A program made the position numbers and the translations under genes. From JANQMX01 sp965247175 (GTDB taxonomy: Bacteria > Pseudomonadota > Alphaproteobacteria > Kiloniellales > DSM-21159), in NCBI GenBank assembly GCA_965247175.1, contig OZ252006.1, positions 2,976,001 through 3,040,000 of the forward strand: DNA of 64,000 nucleotides, in the 5' to 3' direction. Under the pieces are notes generated by a model. That model worked only from the letters and a program-made list of their open reading frames with translations, had not been told where the DNA came from and searched no databases. Below, in pieces: positions 24,265 through 33,557 of the stretch (the first letter of the stretch is position 1; each line of letters begins with the position of its first letter).

Positions 24265-26088
24265 TCAGACAATTCGGAACAGAGTCACGGGATTTGCGCG
24301 ACCGGGCAGCTTGGTTTCTCCGATCGCTTCCGTCGCAAACCTGTCGCCGACGGCGTTTCGTGTCTCCTCGGTGATGAGGATGACCACATCGCCACCAGGG
24401 TGCAGTTTGCCTTCGCTTTCAACTCGTGCCGCGACGTTCACCGCATCGCCCACGATCGTGTAATTGACGCGGCTCTTGGCGCCAATGTCGCCGACGATCG
24501 CCTCTCCGGTGTGGATGCCGACTCGCATGCGAACCGACGGCTTGCCGGCCTTTGAGCGCACCTCGTTCTCGCGGGCGACCGCCTCTCTTATGGCGACCGC
24601 AGACGCGCAGGCGCGCATGGCATGATCATCTTGCCTGTCGGGCGCGCCCCAGAACGCAAGCAGGCCATCTCCCATGTACTTGTCGACCGTCCCGTTGGTG
24701 TCTTCGATGCAGCCTCCGATAATCTCAAAGTATCGGTTCACCAGATCGGCCGTTTCGCCAGGCGTCATCGATTCCGCCAAGTGCGAGAAACCTGCCATGT
24801 CAGTGAACATGATGGTGATCGCACGCTCCTGAGGAGTAGCGGCTGCATCGCCGTCTCTCAGGAACTTCTCGACGAGCCGTTTGGGAATGTATCTCTGCGA
24901 TACCTGAAGGCTGTGAATCATCGCGTTCACGGCACTGGAAGCGTCATCCAGCTCCTTGATCGCGCTCCCCGGCAGCGCTGAGATTTCGTTCAGGTCGAAC
25001 CGCTGTACGAGAACGGCGCGATCCGTCAGGCGGCGGATGGGCGCCGCCAATCGCCGGCCGAGGATGACACCCAACACGACAAAAACCACCAGAAGCAGGG
25101 TCGAGACGATAAGGGTGAGCCAAAAGCGATCGACCTCACTCCCCTCGCTCAGCGTATTGAAGTGAAAACCCACAATCCAAGGCGTCGCACCGAAGTCCGT
25201 TAGTTCCGTATAGACATAGACGGACCAGTTGCCGAACACGCCTCTGTAGTGTCCCTCACTGGCCACCATCTCCTCTTGGGAGATGACCGGCTCCCGATCG
25301 GCGCTCCAGATGCCTGCCAACTCGGTATCGCCGATCTCGCCAATGCCGAGCATCGGCTGGTCCGCGGACAAGACATCGGTCGTCTGGAGCAGATTCGGAT
25401 GGGCGATGACCTCTTCGTTGCCGTGCAGAATGAAGATGGTGCGGCCGAACTCCGATGAGAGGTCGCTGGAGAATTGCGACAGCGCAATCAGATCGGTCGC
25501 CGCGAACAGCACCCCAAGCAGCCGCTCGCCCGACCAGACGGCTTCCCGCCGCACGATGATCGTCTGACCGATGTTCCGACTGTAGAGGGGCTCGCTCCAG
25601 CCCAGCGTTGGCCCGGCTCTGCCCCGCGTCTCGGCGTCTCTCAGAATTGCAACCAGGTCCGCTCTGTCGGAGAGATCGTTCCAAACCGGGGCCGGATCAT
25701 GCCTCTCAATTCGGACGGAAGTCAGATCTGGCCGCATGAAAGCGATGGCGGTGACCTGCGGCGATGCCGACAGTGCGGCCCGCAAAGCAGCAGCGAGTCG
25801 CGCGTCCTCATCGGCCACTTGGGGGTCCGTGGCCATCCACGCGCGCAGATAATCCACTTGCGCTTCGGCGGCAGCGAGGTGCTGGTGGACGTGCGCCGCG
25901 ATCGCGCTGATGGTGAGGTCGAACTCACCGGCGAGACTATCGATCAACTGCTGCCGCGCGGTCGTCGCGGACAGGATTAGAACCGTTCCGACCGAGAGCA
26001 GAATTGCGCAGCCGACAACAAGAGAAATCACATTCGCTAAGCTTAGCCTGAACCTGCCCAGGAAACGGTCCGGCCGTTTCTCCCACAT
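24265..26088 (-). CDS. Membrane-bound class III adenylate cyclase with periplasmic sensor and HAMP
   Basis: About 607 residues. TM1 near residues 17-40, a large periplasmic dCache-like sensory region (about 45-320), TM2 (WLTLIVSTLLLVVFVVLGVIL), a HAMP-like segment, then a cyclase domain from about 420. Metal-binding Asp is in FTDMAGFS and GDGLLAF; the adenine-selecting Lys is in DKYMGDG and the Thr in NYTIVGDAVN, pointing to ATP rather than GTP. Asn/Arg transition-state residues are in VNVAARVES. An extracytoplasmic signal is thus converted to cAMP. ATG 26088 chosen; GTG 26097 is also possible. Confidence 0.85.
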   Translation of the reverse strand: MWEKRPDRFLGRFRLSLANVISLVVGCAILLSVGTVLILSATTARQQLIDSLAGEFDLTISAIAAHVHQHLAAAEAQVDYLRAWMATDPQVADEDARLAAALRAALSASPQVTAIAFMRPDLTSVRIERHDPAPVWNDLSDRADLVAILRDAETRGRAGPTLGWSEPLYSRNIGQTIIVRREAVWSGERLLGVLFAATDLIALSQFSSDLSSEFGRTIFILHGNEEVIAHPNLLQTTDVLSADQPMLGIGEIGDTELAGIWSADREPVISQEEMVASEGHYRGVFGNWSVYVYTELTDFGATPWIVGFHFNTLSEGSEVDRFWLTLIVSTLLLVVFVVLGVILGRRLAAPIRRLTDRAVLVQRFDLNEISALPGSAIKELDDASSAVNAMIHSLQVSQRYIPKRLVEKFLRDGDAAATPQERAITIMFTDMAGFSHLAESMTPGETADLVNRYFEIIGGCIEDTNGTVDKYMGDGLLAFWGAPDRQDDHAMRACASAVAIREAVARENEVRSKAGKPSVRMRVGIHTGEAIVGDIGAKSRVNYTIVGDAVNVAARVESEGKLHPGGDVVILITEETRNAVGDRFATEAIGETKLPGRANPVTLFRIV

Positions 26089-26328
26089 CCCAACCACCGA
26101 TCCGCGTCAGCTCATGAACGCTTCAGGAAACCCCACAAGAGTCCGAGGGACTCTTCCGGTTGTTCTGCCGCCGGCCAAGGACCGGTCCGTTGCACTAGAA
26201 CGCTTAGCACAGTGCTTGCAACCGGAGAGAAGGATTGTCGCACCTTGACGGCATAGTCCGTCTCTCCGCCGGCGGCGAGCGCTGCGGCGCCTGCCAACGT
26301 TGGAAGAAGCGCCGCGACTGGTCACCCT
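26089..26328. other. Intergenic stretch between flagellar operon end and cyclase
   Basis: No credible gene. A perfect 8-bp-stem hairpin AAGAGTCC-GAG-GGACTCTT occupies 26137-26155. It lies downstream of flgL on the minus strand and could end the flagellar transcript, though it has no U-tract. The promoter of the cyclase gene should also lie here but cannot be assigned. Confidence 0.4.
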
Positions 26329-27231
26329 CTAGAGGTAATCGACGAGCGAGAGGCGGTTGAGGATGTTGAGAACGCTGTAGGAGGCTTCGAGCTGGGCTTC
26401 GTAGGAGCTCAGCTTGGCGGAGGCCTCGGCGACGTCGACGTTCTTCAGGTCGTCGATCAGCGCCTGGCTGTAGAGCTGATAATCCAGGTTGGTGTCGATC
26501 GCCCGCTCCACCTTGTCGGCCGCCAGGGATAGGTTGGTTTGCTCGACCAGGAGCTCGTCGAGCGCCTCTGTCGTCAGATCGTAGGCTTCCTCAAGCGCGG
26601 CCGTATCGACCGGGTCGCTGCTGGCATTGGCGGCCAGGTTCATGGCCCGCATCAGCTTCTCGAAACCTGGGCTGTCCGCCGTGACGCCATAGTCGATCCT
26701 GAGATCCGGCGAGGCTTGATAAGAAGGAACCTCGCCGTCGCCCTGGTAGTAGGAGACGTCCGCCGTGGACGGTGTCGTGGCTGGCGGATAGGCCGCAAGA
26801 TCGATCGGCGGCTGATCGGTCACGTCGCCGCCGAAGAGATAGCGGCCGTCCTGCTGGGTGTTGAGCAGGCTCGCAATCTCCTCGAGAGACGACTGTGCCT
26901 GCTGGTTGAAGGACGCGACATCGCCGGTCGACGAGAGGCCCTCGCTCAGCCAGGCCCGGGCATCGGTCGCGATGGTGATGATCTGCGAGACTGCATCGTA
27001 GCTCGTCTCGACGCGGGCGGAGACGACGTTGCCGTTGTCGATATAGCGTTCGGCCCGTTCGAGCTCCCCTTCCAGGGTCACCAGCAGGCGGGTGTCCGAG
27101 GCGACCCCCTTGTAGTCGGTGGCTTTCTGGCCGCTGGCCACTTCGACCTGCGCCGTCGCCACCTTCGTCTGAACGCTCATGGCTTGCGCGATCAGCTGTC
27201 GCTGATGACTGAAACTTGCGACTCGTTCCAT
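26329..27231 (-). CDS. flgL: FlgL, hook-filament junction protein
   Basis: A 300-residue flagellin-like junction protein. The N-terminal coiled-coil region (VATAQVEVASGQKATDYKGVA) and the C-terminal helix (SKLSSYEAQLEASYSVLNILNRLSLVDYL in outline) match FlgL/HAP3. It is exported by the flagellar type III system and joins FlgK to the filament. It follows flgK by about 20 nt and is the last gene of the flgD-E-X-N-K-L operon. Confidence 0.88.
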   Translation of the reverse strand: MERVASFSHQRQLIAQAMSVQTKVATAQVEVASGQKATDYKGVASDTRLLVTLEGELERAERYIDNGNVVSARVETSYDAVSQIITIATDARAWLSEGLSSTGDVASFNQQAQSSLEEIASLLNTQQDGRYLFGGDVTDQPPIDLAAYPPATTPSTADVSYYQGDGEVPSYQASPDLRIDYGVTADSPGFEKLMRAMNLAANASSDPVDTAALEEAYDLTTEALDELLVEQTNLSLAADKVERAIDTNLDYQLYSQALIDDLKNVDVAEASAKLSSYEAQLEASYSVLNILNRLSLVDYL

Positions 27232-27251
27232 GTCCTCTTACCCCGCTATCC

Positions 27252-28997
27252 TCACACCATCGCCATCAGCGAGTCGTACATCTCTTGGATCACTTGGATG
27301 ACGTTCGCCATGGCCGAGTAGTTGTTCTCCAAGATGCTCAGCTCCGCAGTTTCCTCGTCCAGGTTGACCCCGGACTGTTCCGCGATAGCGGCCATCAGAT
27401 TGTCGTAGACCAGGTTGGCGCTCTGCGCGCTGGCATCCGCATTGTCCGCCTCTCGCGCGATCGAGGCCGTGAGCTCGGCCGCGTAGCTGCCGATGGACTG
27501 GCTCTGCGCGCCCAGTTGACCGGCGGCATCGAAGGACTGATCGCCGGTGAGCGCCGCCACCAGCTGCTCGGTCGCGCTGGCATCGCCGCTCGCGAGTCCG
27601 GCATCGCCCGCGGCTAGGCCGGCGGCGCTGCTCAGCGTTGCCGTGGCCAGGCTGTCCGGGTTGTCGGAGATGTCCTGACGCACCGAGATTCGTCCGCCGC
27701 CATCGACGACGAAGAGGTCGTTGAGGCCAAGATGGTCGGACAGCCCCTTGCCGTCGGGGGCGACGGCGCTGTCCATCTCGTTGATGCTCAGGCCCATCTG
27801 CGGGTCGTCCGCGGTCAAGCTCACACGGCCTTGGCCGTCGATCGAGGCCGAGAGTCCGGGAATGGCATCGACCGCAGCTACCAGGTCGTCGTAGGTGGTG
27901 TAAGCCGAGAGATCGAGGTCAGCGGCCTGCTGCACCGTCCCATCGGCGTCCACGACGGCGATGCGGACGGTCCCGTTGCCAACGAAAGGATCGGTTCCGA
28001 CGACGGACGTCGTCCCCGTCAAGCTGGCCGGGGCGGGCACGCTGGTCCCTTGGTTGTGCGCCATGTTGACGGCGTCGGTCAGGGTCTCCGCCAGCTCGTC
28101 GATTTCGGCTTGGCGTCCCACCAGCGTGTCGTCGCGCAGGGTCAACAGCCCGCCGATCTCGCCGGAGCCGATCTCTGAAGTGATGTCCTTGCCGTTCACG
28201 GTGACACCGGACAGGCCGCTGCCGCCGTTCGGGTCATAGGTCACGGCCCGCTCGACGCTGGAGGCCGCATTGAACTCAAGCTCATGAACCTGGCTGTCCA
28301 GCAGCGGCGTGCCGCCGCCCGAGTAGATCTGCACATGATTCTTCGAGTTGGTGAAGTAGGTGATGTCCATCTCGCGCGACAGGCTTTCCAATTCCATCGC
28401 ACGCTGGTCCTCCAAGTCGGCCGTGGACCGTCCTCGCGCTTCGTTGTCGGCGATCTGCTCATTGAGCTCGTCGATGCGATGCAAAGTGGCGTTCACGTCC
28501 TCCACCGAATCGGCGATCTCCTTGTCCGCCCGTCCTCTCAGCGTTTGGACCTCGTCCGAGAGCTGGTTGATCTCGTTCGCCAGCCGCTCCGCTTCGTCGA
28601 CGACGATGGCTTTGTCGCTGCCGCTCTCCGGCGCGATCGCCAGCGCGTCCAAGGACGTCACCAGTCCATCGACCGAGTCGGAGAGCGAGCTGTCACCACT
28701 AAGCGAGCCCAGCGAAGACTGCAGCGAGTCCGTGTAGCTGGCGACGACCGCCGCTTCGCCGGCCTCGCTTGCCGCCTGGTTGCGCTGAAGCAGCAGGGTC
28801 TTGTCGACGGCGCTGGTGACTTCGGCGGCGTTGACGCCGGCGCCCTGTCCGGCAACGACCCGGCTCTCGGTGGCCGTCGTCTTCTTGGTATAGCCGGCGG
28901 CGTCCGCGTTGGTGATGTTGTTGGAGACCGTCGTGATCTGGCTCTGGGTCGCGGACAGGCCACTCGAGGCAATGGAGAGGGAGGTGCTGAGCGACAT
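27252..28997 (-). CDS. flgK: FlgK, hook-associated protein 1
   Basis: A 581-residue protein with the N-terminal flagellar rod/hook motif (LSIASSGLSATQSQITTVSNNITNADAAGYTKK) and the C-terminal FlgK helix (LSILENNYSAMANVIQVIQEMYDSLM). A variable middle domain contains the QQAADLDLSAYTTYDDLVAAVDAIPG-type insertion. It forms the first junction ring between hook and filament. Length is in the family range. It is followed closely by flgL. Confidence 0.93.
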   Translation of the reverse strand: MSLSTSLSIASSGLSATQSQITTVSNNITNADAAGYTKKTTATESRVVAGQGAGVNAAEVTSAVDKTLLLQRNQAASEAGEAAVVASYTDSLQSSLGSLSGDSSLSDSVDGLVTSLDALAIAPESGSDKAIVVDEAERLANEINQLSDEVQTLRGRADKEIADSVEDVNATLHRIDELNEQIADNEARGRSTADLEDQRAMELESLSREMDITYFTNSKNHVQIYSGGGTPLLDSQVHELEFNAASSVERAVTYDPNGGSGLSGVTVNGKDITSEIGSGEIGGLLTLRDDTLVGRQAEIDELAETLTDAVNMAHNQGTSVPAPASLTGTTSVVGTDPFVGNGTVRIAVVDADGTVQQAADLDLSAYTTYDDLVAAVDAIPGLSASIDGQGRVSLTADDPQMGLSINEMDSAVAPDGKGLSDHLGLNDLFVVDGGGRISVRQDISDNPDSLATATLSSAAGLAAGDAGLASGDASATEQLVAALTGDQSFDAAGQLGAQSQSIGSYAAELTASIAREADNADASAQSANLVYDNLMAAIAEQSGVNLDEETAELSILENNYSAMANVIQVIQEMYDSLMAMV

Positions 28998-29031
28998 GGC
29001 GTTGCCTTCGTCGGTCTCTTGCTCGCGTCGG

Positions 29032-29571
29032 CTAGATCTTGCGGCTCATGACGGCGCTTGAGATCGCGGGATAGAGACCCGCGTCGCATGCTCCGGAGCT
29101 TTCGTAGCGCAGGCCGGCACCGGCCAGCTGCCGCCGGGCCTCCACCGCCGCCTCGATCCGCCGATAGGTCGCCACCTTGGAGGCGTTGAGAAGCACGCGG
29201 TTGTCGCTCAGCAGCTTCTGCACCTGCTTGATGTGATCGACCAGGACCTGGCGCTTGGCGTTCTCCTCGCCCTGCAGGAACTCCGGCTTTTCGAGGAGCT
29301 TTGCGAAGAGCGCGCGCAGCGGGCCCGTCAGCTCCTGCTTGCGGTCCGACTGCGCATCGAGTTCTTGCGCCTGCCCGGCGCGGAGCAGCGCGTTCTCGCG
29401 CTGCAGAAGCGCTTCCAATCCCCGGACCGCCGTGAGGAACTCGACGTAGGAGCTGGCGAAGAGCTCCCCGTCGGCGGAGATACCCTCATGTTGGCTGACC
29501 GCATTGCCGTCATTCTCTGTCGCAATCATCGATGCATCCTCTTTGTCTTGGATCCGTGGCGCGGCGTTCAT
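29032..29571 (-). CDS. flgN: FlgN-family flagellar export chaperone (probable)
   Basis: A helical, charged protein of 165-179 residues (VEFLTAVRGLEALLQRENALLRAGQAQELDA, QELTGPLRALFAKLLE, VQKLLSDNRVLLNASKVATYRRIEAAVEA). The pattern and its place directly upstream of flgK fit FlgN, the chaperone of FlgK and FlgL. Two starts are credible: ATG 29571, overlapping the upstream stop as ATGA, and ATG 29529 with AGAGG 8 nt upstream. Sequence similarity across FlgN is low, so the call rests partly on context. Confidence 0.7.
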   Translation of the reverse strand: MNAAPRIQDKEDASMIATENDGNAVSQHEGISADGELFASSYVEFLTAVRGLEALLQRENALLRAGQAQELDAQSDRKQELTGPLRALFAKLLEKPEFLQGEENAKRQVLVDHIKQVQKLLSDNRVLLNASKVATYRRIEAAVEARRQLAGAGLRYESSGACDAGLYPAISSAVMSRKI

Positions 29572-29909
29572 CGGGCCGCACCCTTGTGCTCACAGCCGCG
29601 GTAGGCGTTCGAGGCTGCCAAGGCCCGCGAGGTCATGGTCAAGGCATCCGCCACCTGGCGGCGCGCTTCGGTCAATTGATCCGACAGCCGCTGCAGCGCC
29701 TCCGCTTCGGCCAGTGCACGCCGCCGCGCATCACGCCAGGCGGCCGGGTCGTCGCCCTGCTCCGCGGCCTGTGCGGTCGCCAGCACAACCTCCGCCCGCC
29801 GAAGGGCGCCGTTTGCCCGATGGGCAAGGCGAACTGCCTCTTCTCCGGCAGCGGCGCGGATCGCCCGGCTGGGCAGCGCCGACTCAGTCTGCGTCGTCTT
29901 GGATGACAT
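29568..29909 (-). CDS. Small helical protein of unknown function in the flagellar operon
   Basis: A 113-residue protein, Ala/Arg-rich with long predicted coiled-coil helices (AAGEEAVRLAHRANGALRRAEVVLATAQAAEQ). No signal peptide or membrane segment. It lies 19 nt after flgE and overlaps the next start by 4 nt, so it is translationally coupled to flgN. A flagellar regulatory or chaperone role is suggested only by context. Confidence 0.6.
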   Translation of the reverse strand: MSSKTTQTESALPSRAIRAAAGEEAVRLAHRANGALRRAEVVLATAQAAEQGDDPAAWRDARRRALAEAEALQRLSDQLTEARRQVADALTMTSRALAASNAYRGCEHKGAAR

Positions 29910-29928
29910 GGCCGCTATCCCCCCCGGC

Positions 29929-31197
29929 CTAGCGAACGATGTTGAGCAGTTCGCTCATCATCTCGTCGCTGGTGGTGATCACGCGCGAGGCGGCCGAGTA
30001 GGCTTCCTGCGCGACAATCATGCGGGTGAACTCATCGGCGATGTCGACGGTCGAGGCTTCCAAGGCGCCCGAGACGATGCTGCCGGCGCCGGCATCGCCG
30101 GCAGAGCTCAACAGGTAGGCGCCCGACTGCTGGGTCGCGGAGTAGGCGTTGCCGCTGTGCCGCTGCAGCCCGTTCTCATTGGGGAAGGTCGCGATCGGGA
30201 TTTCATAGATGTCCCGCGCATCGTCGTTGTCGAAGTTGGCAACCACCGTGCCGTCCTCGTCGACCTCGACAGAGGTCAACTGGCCGTAATGCGCACCGTC
30301 CTGCTCGATGGCGTAGAGCTGAAAGTCGGCATCGCCATCGTCCGAGGCGAACTGCGTTAGGCCGTCAGCGCTGCCCGGCGTTCCCAGATCCAGGGAGATG
30401 TTGCTGTCGGCGGCGCCCGACGTCCATCCGGTAACGGTGAAGTCGAGCGCGGGTGCTGAGCTGGCCAAGGTGCCGTCCGGATTGAAGGTCAGGGTGTAGG
30501 GGCCGCCCGTCGTCGTGCCGGTGGTGACGGCGCTGTCGCTCGGCGAGTTGGGATCGGCGATGGAGAGACTCCACTCATTGGCGTTGGTCTTCTCCCAGTT
30601 CAGCTCGAGGTTCTGCGCGACACCCAGGCTGTCGTGGATCTGCACCGTGGTGTCGAAGGTATCGCCGATCGCGGCATCTGCCGGAAGGTTCGCTTCCAGC
30701 TCGATCGACTGGGTGGCGGTCGCGGTGCCGGTCACATCGGCGACGTTGACCCGGCTCAAGCTCGCCAGGTCGTTCGAGTTGCCGCCGACCGGGTTGCCGT
30801 TGTCGTCCAACTCATAGGCCATGAGATAATAGCCATCGTTGGTGACCATGTAGCCGTCTTCGTCGATCTCGAACTCGCCGTCGCGGGTGTAGAAGTAGTC
30901 GCCGTTGGCGTCGGTAACGACGAAGAGGCCGTTGCCGTCGATCGCCAGGTCGGTGCTGGAGGAGGTCGCCTCGATCAGGCCCTGCTCGGTGACATTCTGC
31001 ATCCCGGTGACCGAGACGCCGCCCGCCGAGTACTGGCCCGAGGCCGACTGCTGGGTCACCAGGCTGCTGAAGCTGGCCTGGGTGGTCTTGTAGCCAGTGG
31101 TACTGGAGTTGGCGATGTTGTCGGAGATGATGGCGAGGGTCTGGCTCTGTGCGTTGAGGCCGGAGACCGCCGCTTGCATGGCACCATAGAGGCTCAT
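29929..31197 (-). CDS. flgE: FlgE, flagellar hook protein
   Basis: A 422-residue protein starting MSLYGAMQAAVSGLNAQSQ, the conserved rod/hook N-terminus (SDNIANSSTTGYKTTQASF), with FlgE domains (DLAIDGNGLFVVTDANGDYFYTRDGEFEIDEDGYMV in outline) and the C-terminal VDIADEFTRMIVAQEAYSAASRVITTSDEMM block. It forms the hook and follows flgD, its cap. Confidence 0.95.
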   Translation of the reverse strand: MSLYGAMQAAVSGLNAQSQTLAIISDNIANSSTTGYKTTQASFSSLVTQQSASGQYSAGGVSVTGMQNVTEQGLIEATSSSTDLAIDGNGLFVVTDANGDYFYTRDGEFEIDEDGYMVTNDGYYLMAYELDDNGNPVGGNSNDLASLSRVNVADVTGTATATQSIELEANLPADAAIGDTFDTTVQIHDSLGVAQNLELNWEKTNANEWSLSIADPNSPSDSAVTTGTTTGGPYTLTFNPDGTLASSAPALDFTVTGWTSGAADSNISLDLGTPGSADGLTQFASDDGDADFQLYAIEQDGAHYGQLTSVEVDEDGTVVANFDNDDARDIYEIPIATFPNENGLQRHSGNAYSATQQSGAYLLSSAGDAGAGSIVSGALEASTVDIADEFTRMIVAQEAYSAASRVITTSDEMMSELLNIVR

Positions 31198-31259
31198 GGT
31201 GATTCTCCTTTCTATGCGGGTTGCGATGGGTGCCGGTTCCGACTTGCCCGTGACGTGAC

Positions 31260-31916
31260 TCAGTTGTTTTCGATGCCTAGGAGCGCCGCTTCGCTGACGC
31301 GGAGATCGCCGACGACGTAGACGACATTGCCGTCGGTGGTATCGACGCCGGTGATCTCGCCGAACGAGGTCACCTCGGTGGCGACCGACTCGCCATAGCG
31401 GTCGGTGGCAGTGACTTCGAGGCTGTAGATGCCGTCCTCTGCCGGAGTGCCGCGGTTGGTTTCGCCGTTCCAGACAAAGGTCTGCTCGCCAATGCCGGAC
31501 CTACCGCTCTCCTCGTAGACCAGGCGGCCGTCCTCGTCCCGCACCTGCAGCGAGACCTCCGCCGTCGTCTCGCTGGGGCTGTAGCTCCAGCTCGCGCTGC
31601 CGTCGGACAGCATGGCGTAGTTGCTGTCGATCTCGGCGGTTTGTCCGATGTACTGGAGCGCCGCCGTGTTGGTGCTCGTCGTGGTGAGGCCGATCAGCTG
31701 CTCGAGATTGTCGTTTGTGGCGACGTTCTGCTCCAGGATCGCGTACTGCGTCAGCTGATCGGTGTATTCAGCCGTATCCATCGGATCGAGCGGATCCTGA
31801 TGCTGAAGCTGCGTGGTGAGCAGCTGCAGGAAGGCCTCGTAGTCCTCGAACAGCTGATCGTTGGCCTGAGCCGCGTTGCTCGTGGTCGACTGGCTGTTCG
31901 TTGCGACGATTTCCAT
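31260..31916 (-). CDS. flgD: FlgD, hook capping protein
   Basis: A 218-residue protein with the conserved FlgD N-terminal segment (FLQLLTTQLQHQDPLDPMDTAEYTDQLTQYAILEQ in outline) and a C-terminal Ig/tudor-like region (FVWNGETNRGTPAEDGIYSLEVTA). It scaffolds hook assembly. First gene of the minus-strand flagellar operon; its promoter lies in the shared 666-bp region upstream of flagellin. Confidence 0.92.
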   Translation of the reverse strand: MEIVATNSQSTTSNAAQANDQLFEDYEAFLQLLTTQLQHQDPLDPMDTAEYTDQLTQYAILEQNVATNDNLEQLIGLTTTSTNTAALQYIGQTAEIDSNYAMLSDGSASWSYSPSETTAEVSLQVRDEDGRLVYEESGRSGIGEQTFVWNGETNRGTPAEDGIYSLEVTATDRYGESVATEVTSFGEITGVDTTDGNVVYVVGDLRVSEAALLGIENN

Positions 31917-32582
31917 GACACCCGTGCTCCCGATTTTTCGGTTCTCACCGCGGTTACACGAGCGAAGCGCGAAATCCTGGCGCAGCTTTTTTCGATCGGG
32001 TGCAAAAAAGACGACTGCCTCCAGGACAGCCCGGCCGCCTGGGGCGGCGGCTTACCGATCTCCGCGCTGCGTCAGATCGCTACCAAACATGGTTAAGAAA
32101 AACGCTGTAATTGCAACACTTTATGACCGGGCGACGCAGCATTCCGGGTGAAATCTCCAGCATTTTATGCGATAAGGTTGATGCGGGCAGGAACGACCCG
32201 CGCGGGAGCGCGCATCGTCATCGACGTGATCACAGGTCATCTCTCTTTCCGAGCCGCTATCCGAGACGATCTCGGAAACGCGCTTAAAGGTTGAAAGACA
32301 AACCCCCATCCACTGCCGCGCAAGGGCAGCGGCAGCGATCCGAGCGTCCCGAGCAGAAGAAGCGAGAGCAGTCCGAAAACGGGAGAGATCCGCGCTTTCC
32401 AGCTTGGTCCGAACGAGCACCCTGAGGCGTCAGGACAAAAATCTCGACGATGTCCGAAAAATTTGCGCCAGGAAAGCGACCTATCCCGCGTTGAAGCCTT
32501 CGGAAGGCAGATGGCCTTCGTGCGAAACCCTGCCTGCCGACCGCTCATGTAGGCCAGCTGGCACCGACGTAGGAGAACACGC
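31917..32582. promoter_or_regulatory. Long divergent region between flgD and flagellin
   Basis: 666 bp with no credible gene. It is AT-richer than its surroundings around 32080-32180. An inverted pair CTTTTTT / AAAAAAG lies near 31988-32012. I looked for sigma-54 (GG-N10-GC) and sigma-28 promoters and found no convincing match. A long untranslated leader of the flagellin gene is likely; AGGAGA precedes its ATG by 6-7 nt. Confidence 0.45.
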
Positions 32583-33410
32583 ATGCCTGTCATCACGACG
32601 AACACCGCCGCCAACTCGGCGCTGCGCTACTTGAACGTCAACTCGGACATGGAGGCGAGCTCGATCTCGAAGCTCGCGAGCGGATCGCGCATCACCCAAG
32701 CGTCCGACGACGCGGCCGGCCTGGCCGTCGGCACCCGGGTGCAGTCGGACGTCACCGTCCTGCAGCAAGCCTCGACCAACGCCTCGCACGGCTCCTCGAT
32801 CCTGCAGGCCGCGGACGGCGGTGCTGCCCGCATCTCCGACATTCTGCAGCGCCTCAAGTCGCTCTCGGCCCAATCGCTGTCCGGCGCGGTGACAGATACC
32901 GAGCGCTCCTACATCGACGCCGAGTACCAGCAGCTGATCGAAGAAATCGACGACATCGCCACCGGAACGCGCTTCAACGGACAGTCCTTGCTCGACGGCT
33001 CGTCCGCCTACGCCGGCGGCGTCGACTTCCTGGTCGGCACCGACGTGACGGACGATATGCTGACGGTCACCATCAGCAGCCTCGATGCCACGACCCTTAC
33101 CGTGGCTGGCACCGACGTAACGACCGCGGCCAATGCGGAAACCGCGGCGGCCGCCATCGACGTCGCCATCGACGCCGTCTCGACGGCACGCGCCGAGCTC
33201 GGTGCCCAGATGTCGCGCTTCGACTACCGCGGCCAAGTGATCGACACCTCGATCGAGAACCTGGATGCGGCGCAATCGGCCATCATGGATGTCGACGTCG
33301 CCGAAGAGCAGAGCCGGCTTTCCTCCGCCGAAGTGCTGACCAGTGCCAGCATCTCGGCCCTGGCACACGCCAACGACATGTCTTCACGGCTCTTGGACCT
33401 TATGCGTTAG
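32583..33410 (+). CDS. fliC: Flagellin, short type
   Basis: A 275-residue flagellin with conserved D0/D1 ends: MPVITTNTAANSALRYLN, SKLASGSRITQASDDAAGLAV, and the C-terminal MDVDVAEEQSRLSSAEVLTSASISALA helix. The variable D2/D3 middle is almost absent, so the filament is built of a minimal flagellin, as in many alphaproteobacteria. It is exported by the flagellar type III apparatus. It is monocistronic or followed by the short ORF and fliD. Confidence 0.95.
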   Translation: MPVITTNTAANSALRYLNVNSDMEASSISKLASGSRITQASDDAAGLAVGTRVQSDVTVLQQASTNASHGSSILQAADGGAARISDILQRLKSLSAQSLSGAVTDTERSYIDAEYQQLIEEIDDIATGTRFNGQSLLDGSSAYAGGVDFLVGTDVTDDMLTVTISSLDATTLTVAGTDVTTAANAETAAAAIDVAIDAVSTARAELGAQMSRFDYRGQVIDTSIENLDAAQSAIMDVDVAEEQSRLSSAEVLTSASISALAHANDMSSRLLDLMR

Positions 33411-33430
33411 GGCGCGCGCGGCGGGAGGAT

Positions 33431-33471
33431 AAGGATGCCGAAGATCAATAAGCGCGAAAAACGGCATCCTT
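33431..33471 (+). terminator. 10-bp inverted repeat after flagellin, enclosing a ribosome site and ATG
   Basis: Perfect arms AAGGATGCCG (33431-33440) and CGGCATCCTT (33462-33471) around a 21-nt loop. It could end the flagellin transcript, but there is no U-tract. The left arm contains the ATG of a 40-codon ORF preceded by GGGAGG, so a folded RNA would mask that start. Confidence 0.5.
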
Positions 33472-33557
33472 CGCCCTCGCAAACGGGGGCACCTCCTGTC
33501 CACGCGTTCTCCCGTCCGTCTGTATCAACCCTGCTAGGGCGTCTCATCGATGAGTGA
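33435..33557 (+). CDS. Possible 40-residue leader peptide before fliD
   Basis: ATG at 33435 with GGGAGG 6-7 nt upstream; the frame reads through to TGA at 33555-33557, overlapping the fliD start codon at 33550. The product is basic at its N-terminus (MPKINKREKRHPSPSQ) and otherwise featureless. fliD itself has a poor ribosome site, so the short ORF may drive coupled translation. Expression is not shown. Confidence 0.35.
   Translation: MPKINKREKRHPSPSQTGAPPVHAFSRPSVSTLLGRLIDE

Noticed and set aside
32559..32575. TGGCAC as a sigma-54 -24 element before flagellin
   Set aside because: No GC dinucleotide at the required spacing and it lies too close to the flagellin start codon.
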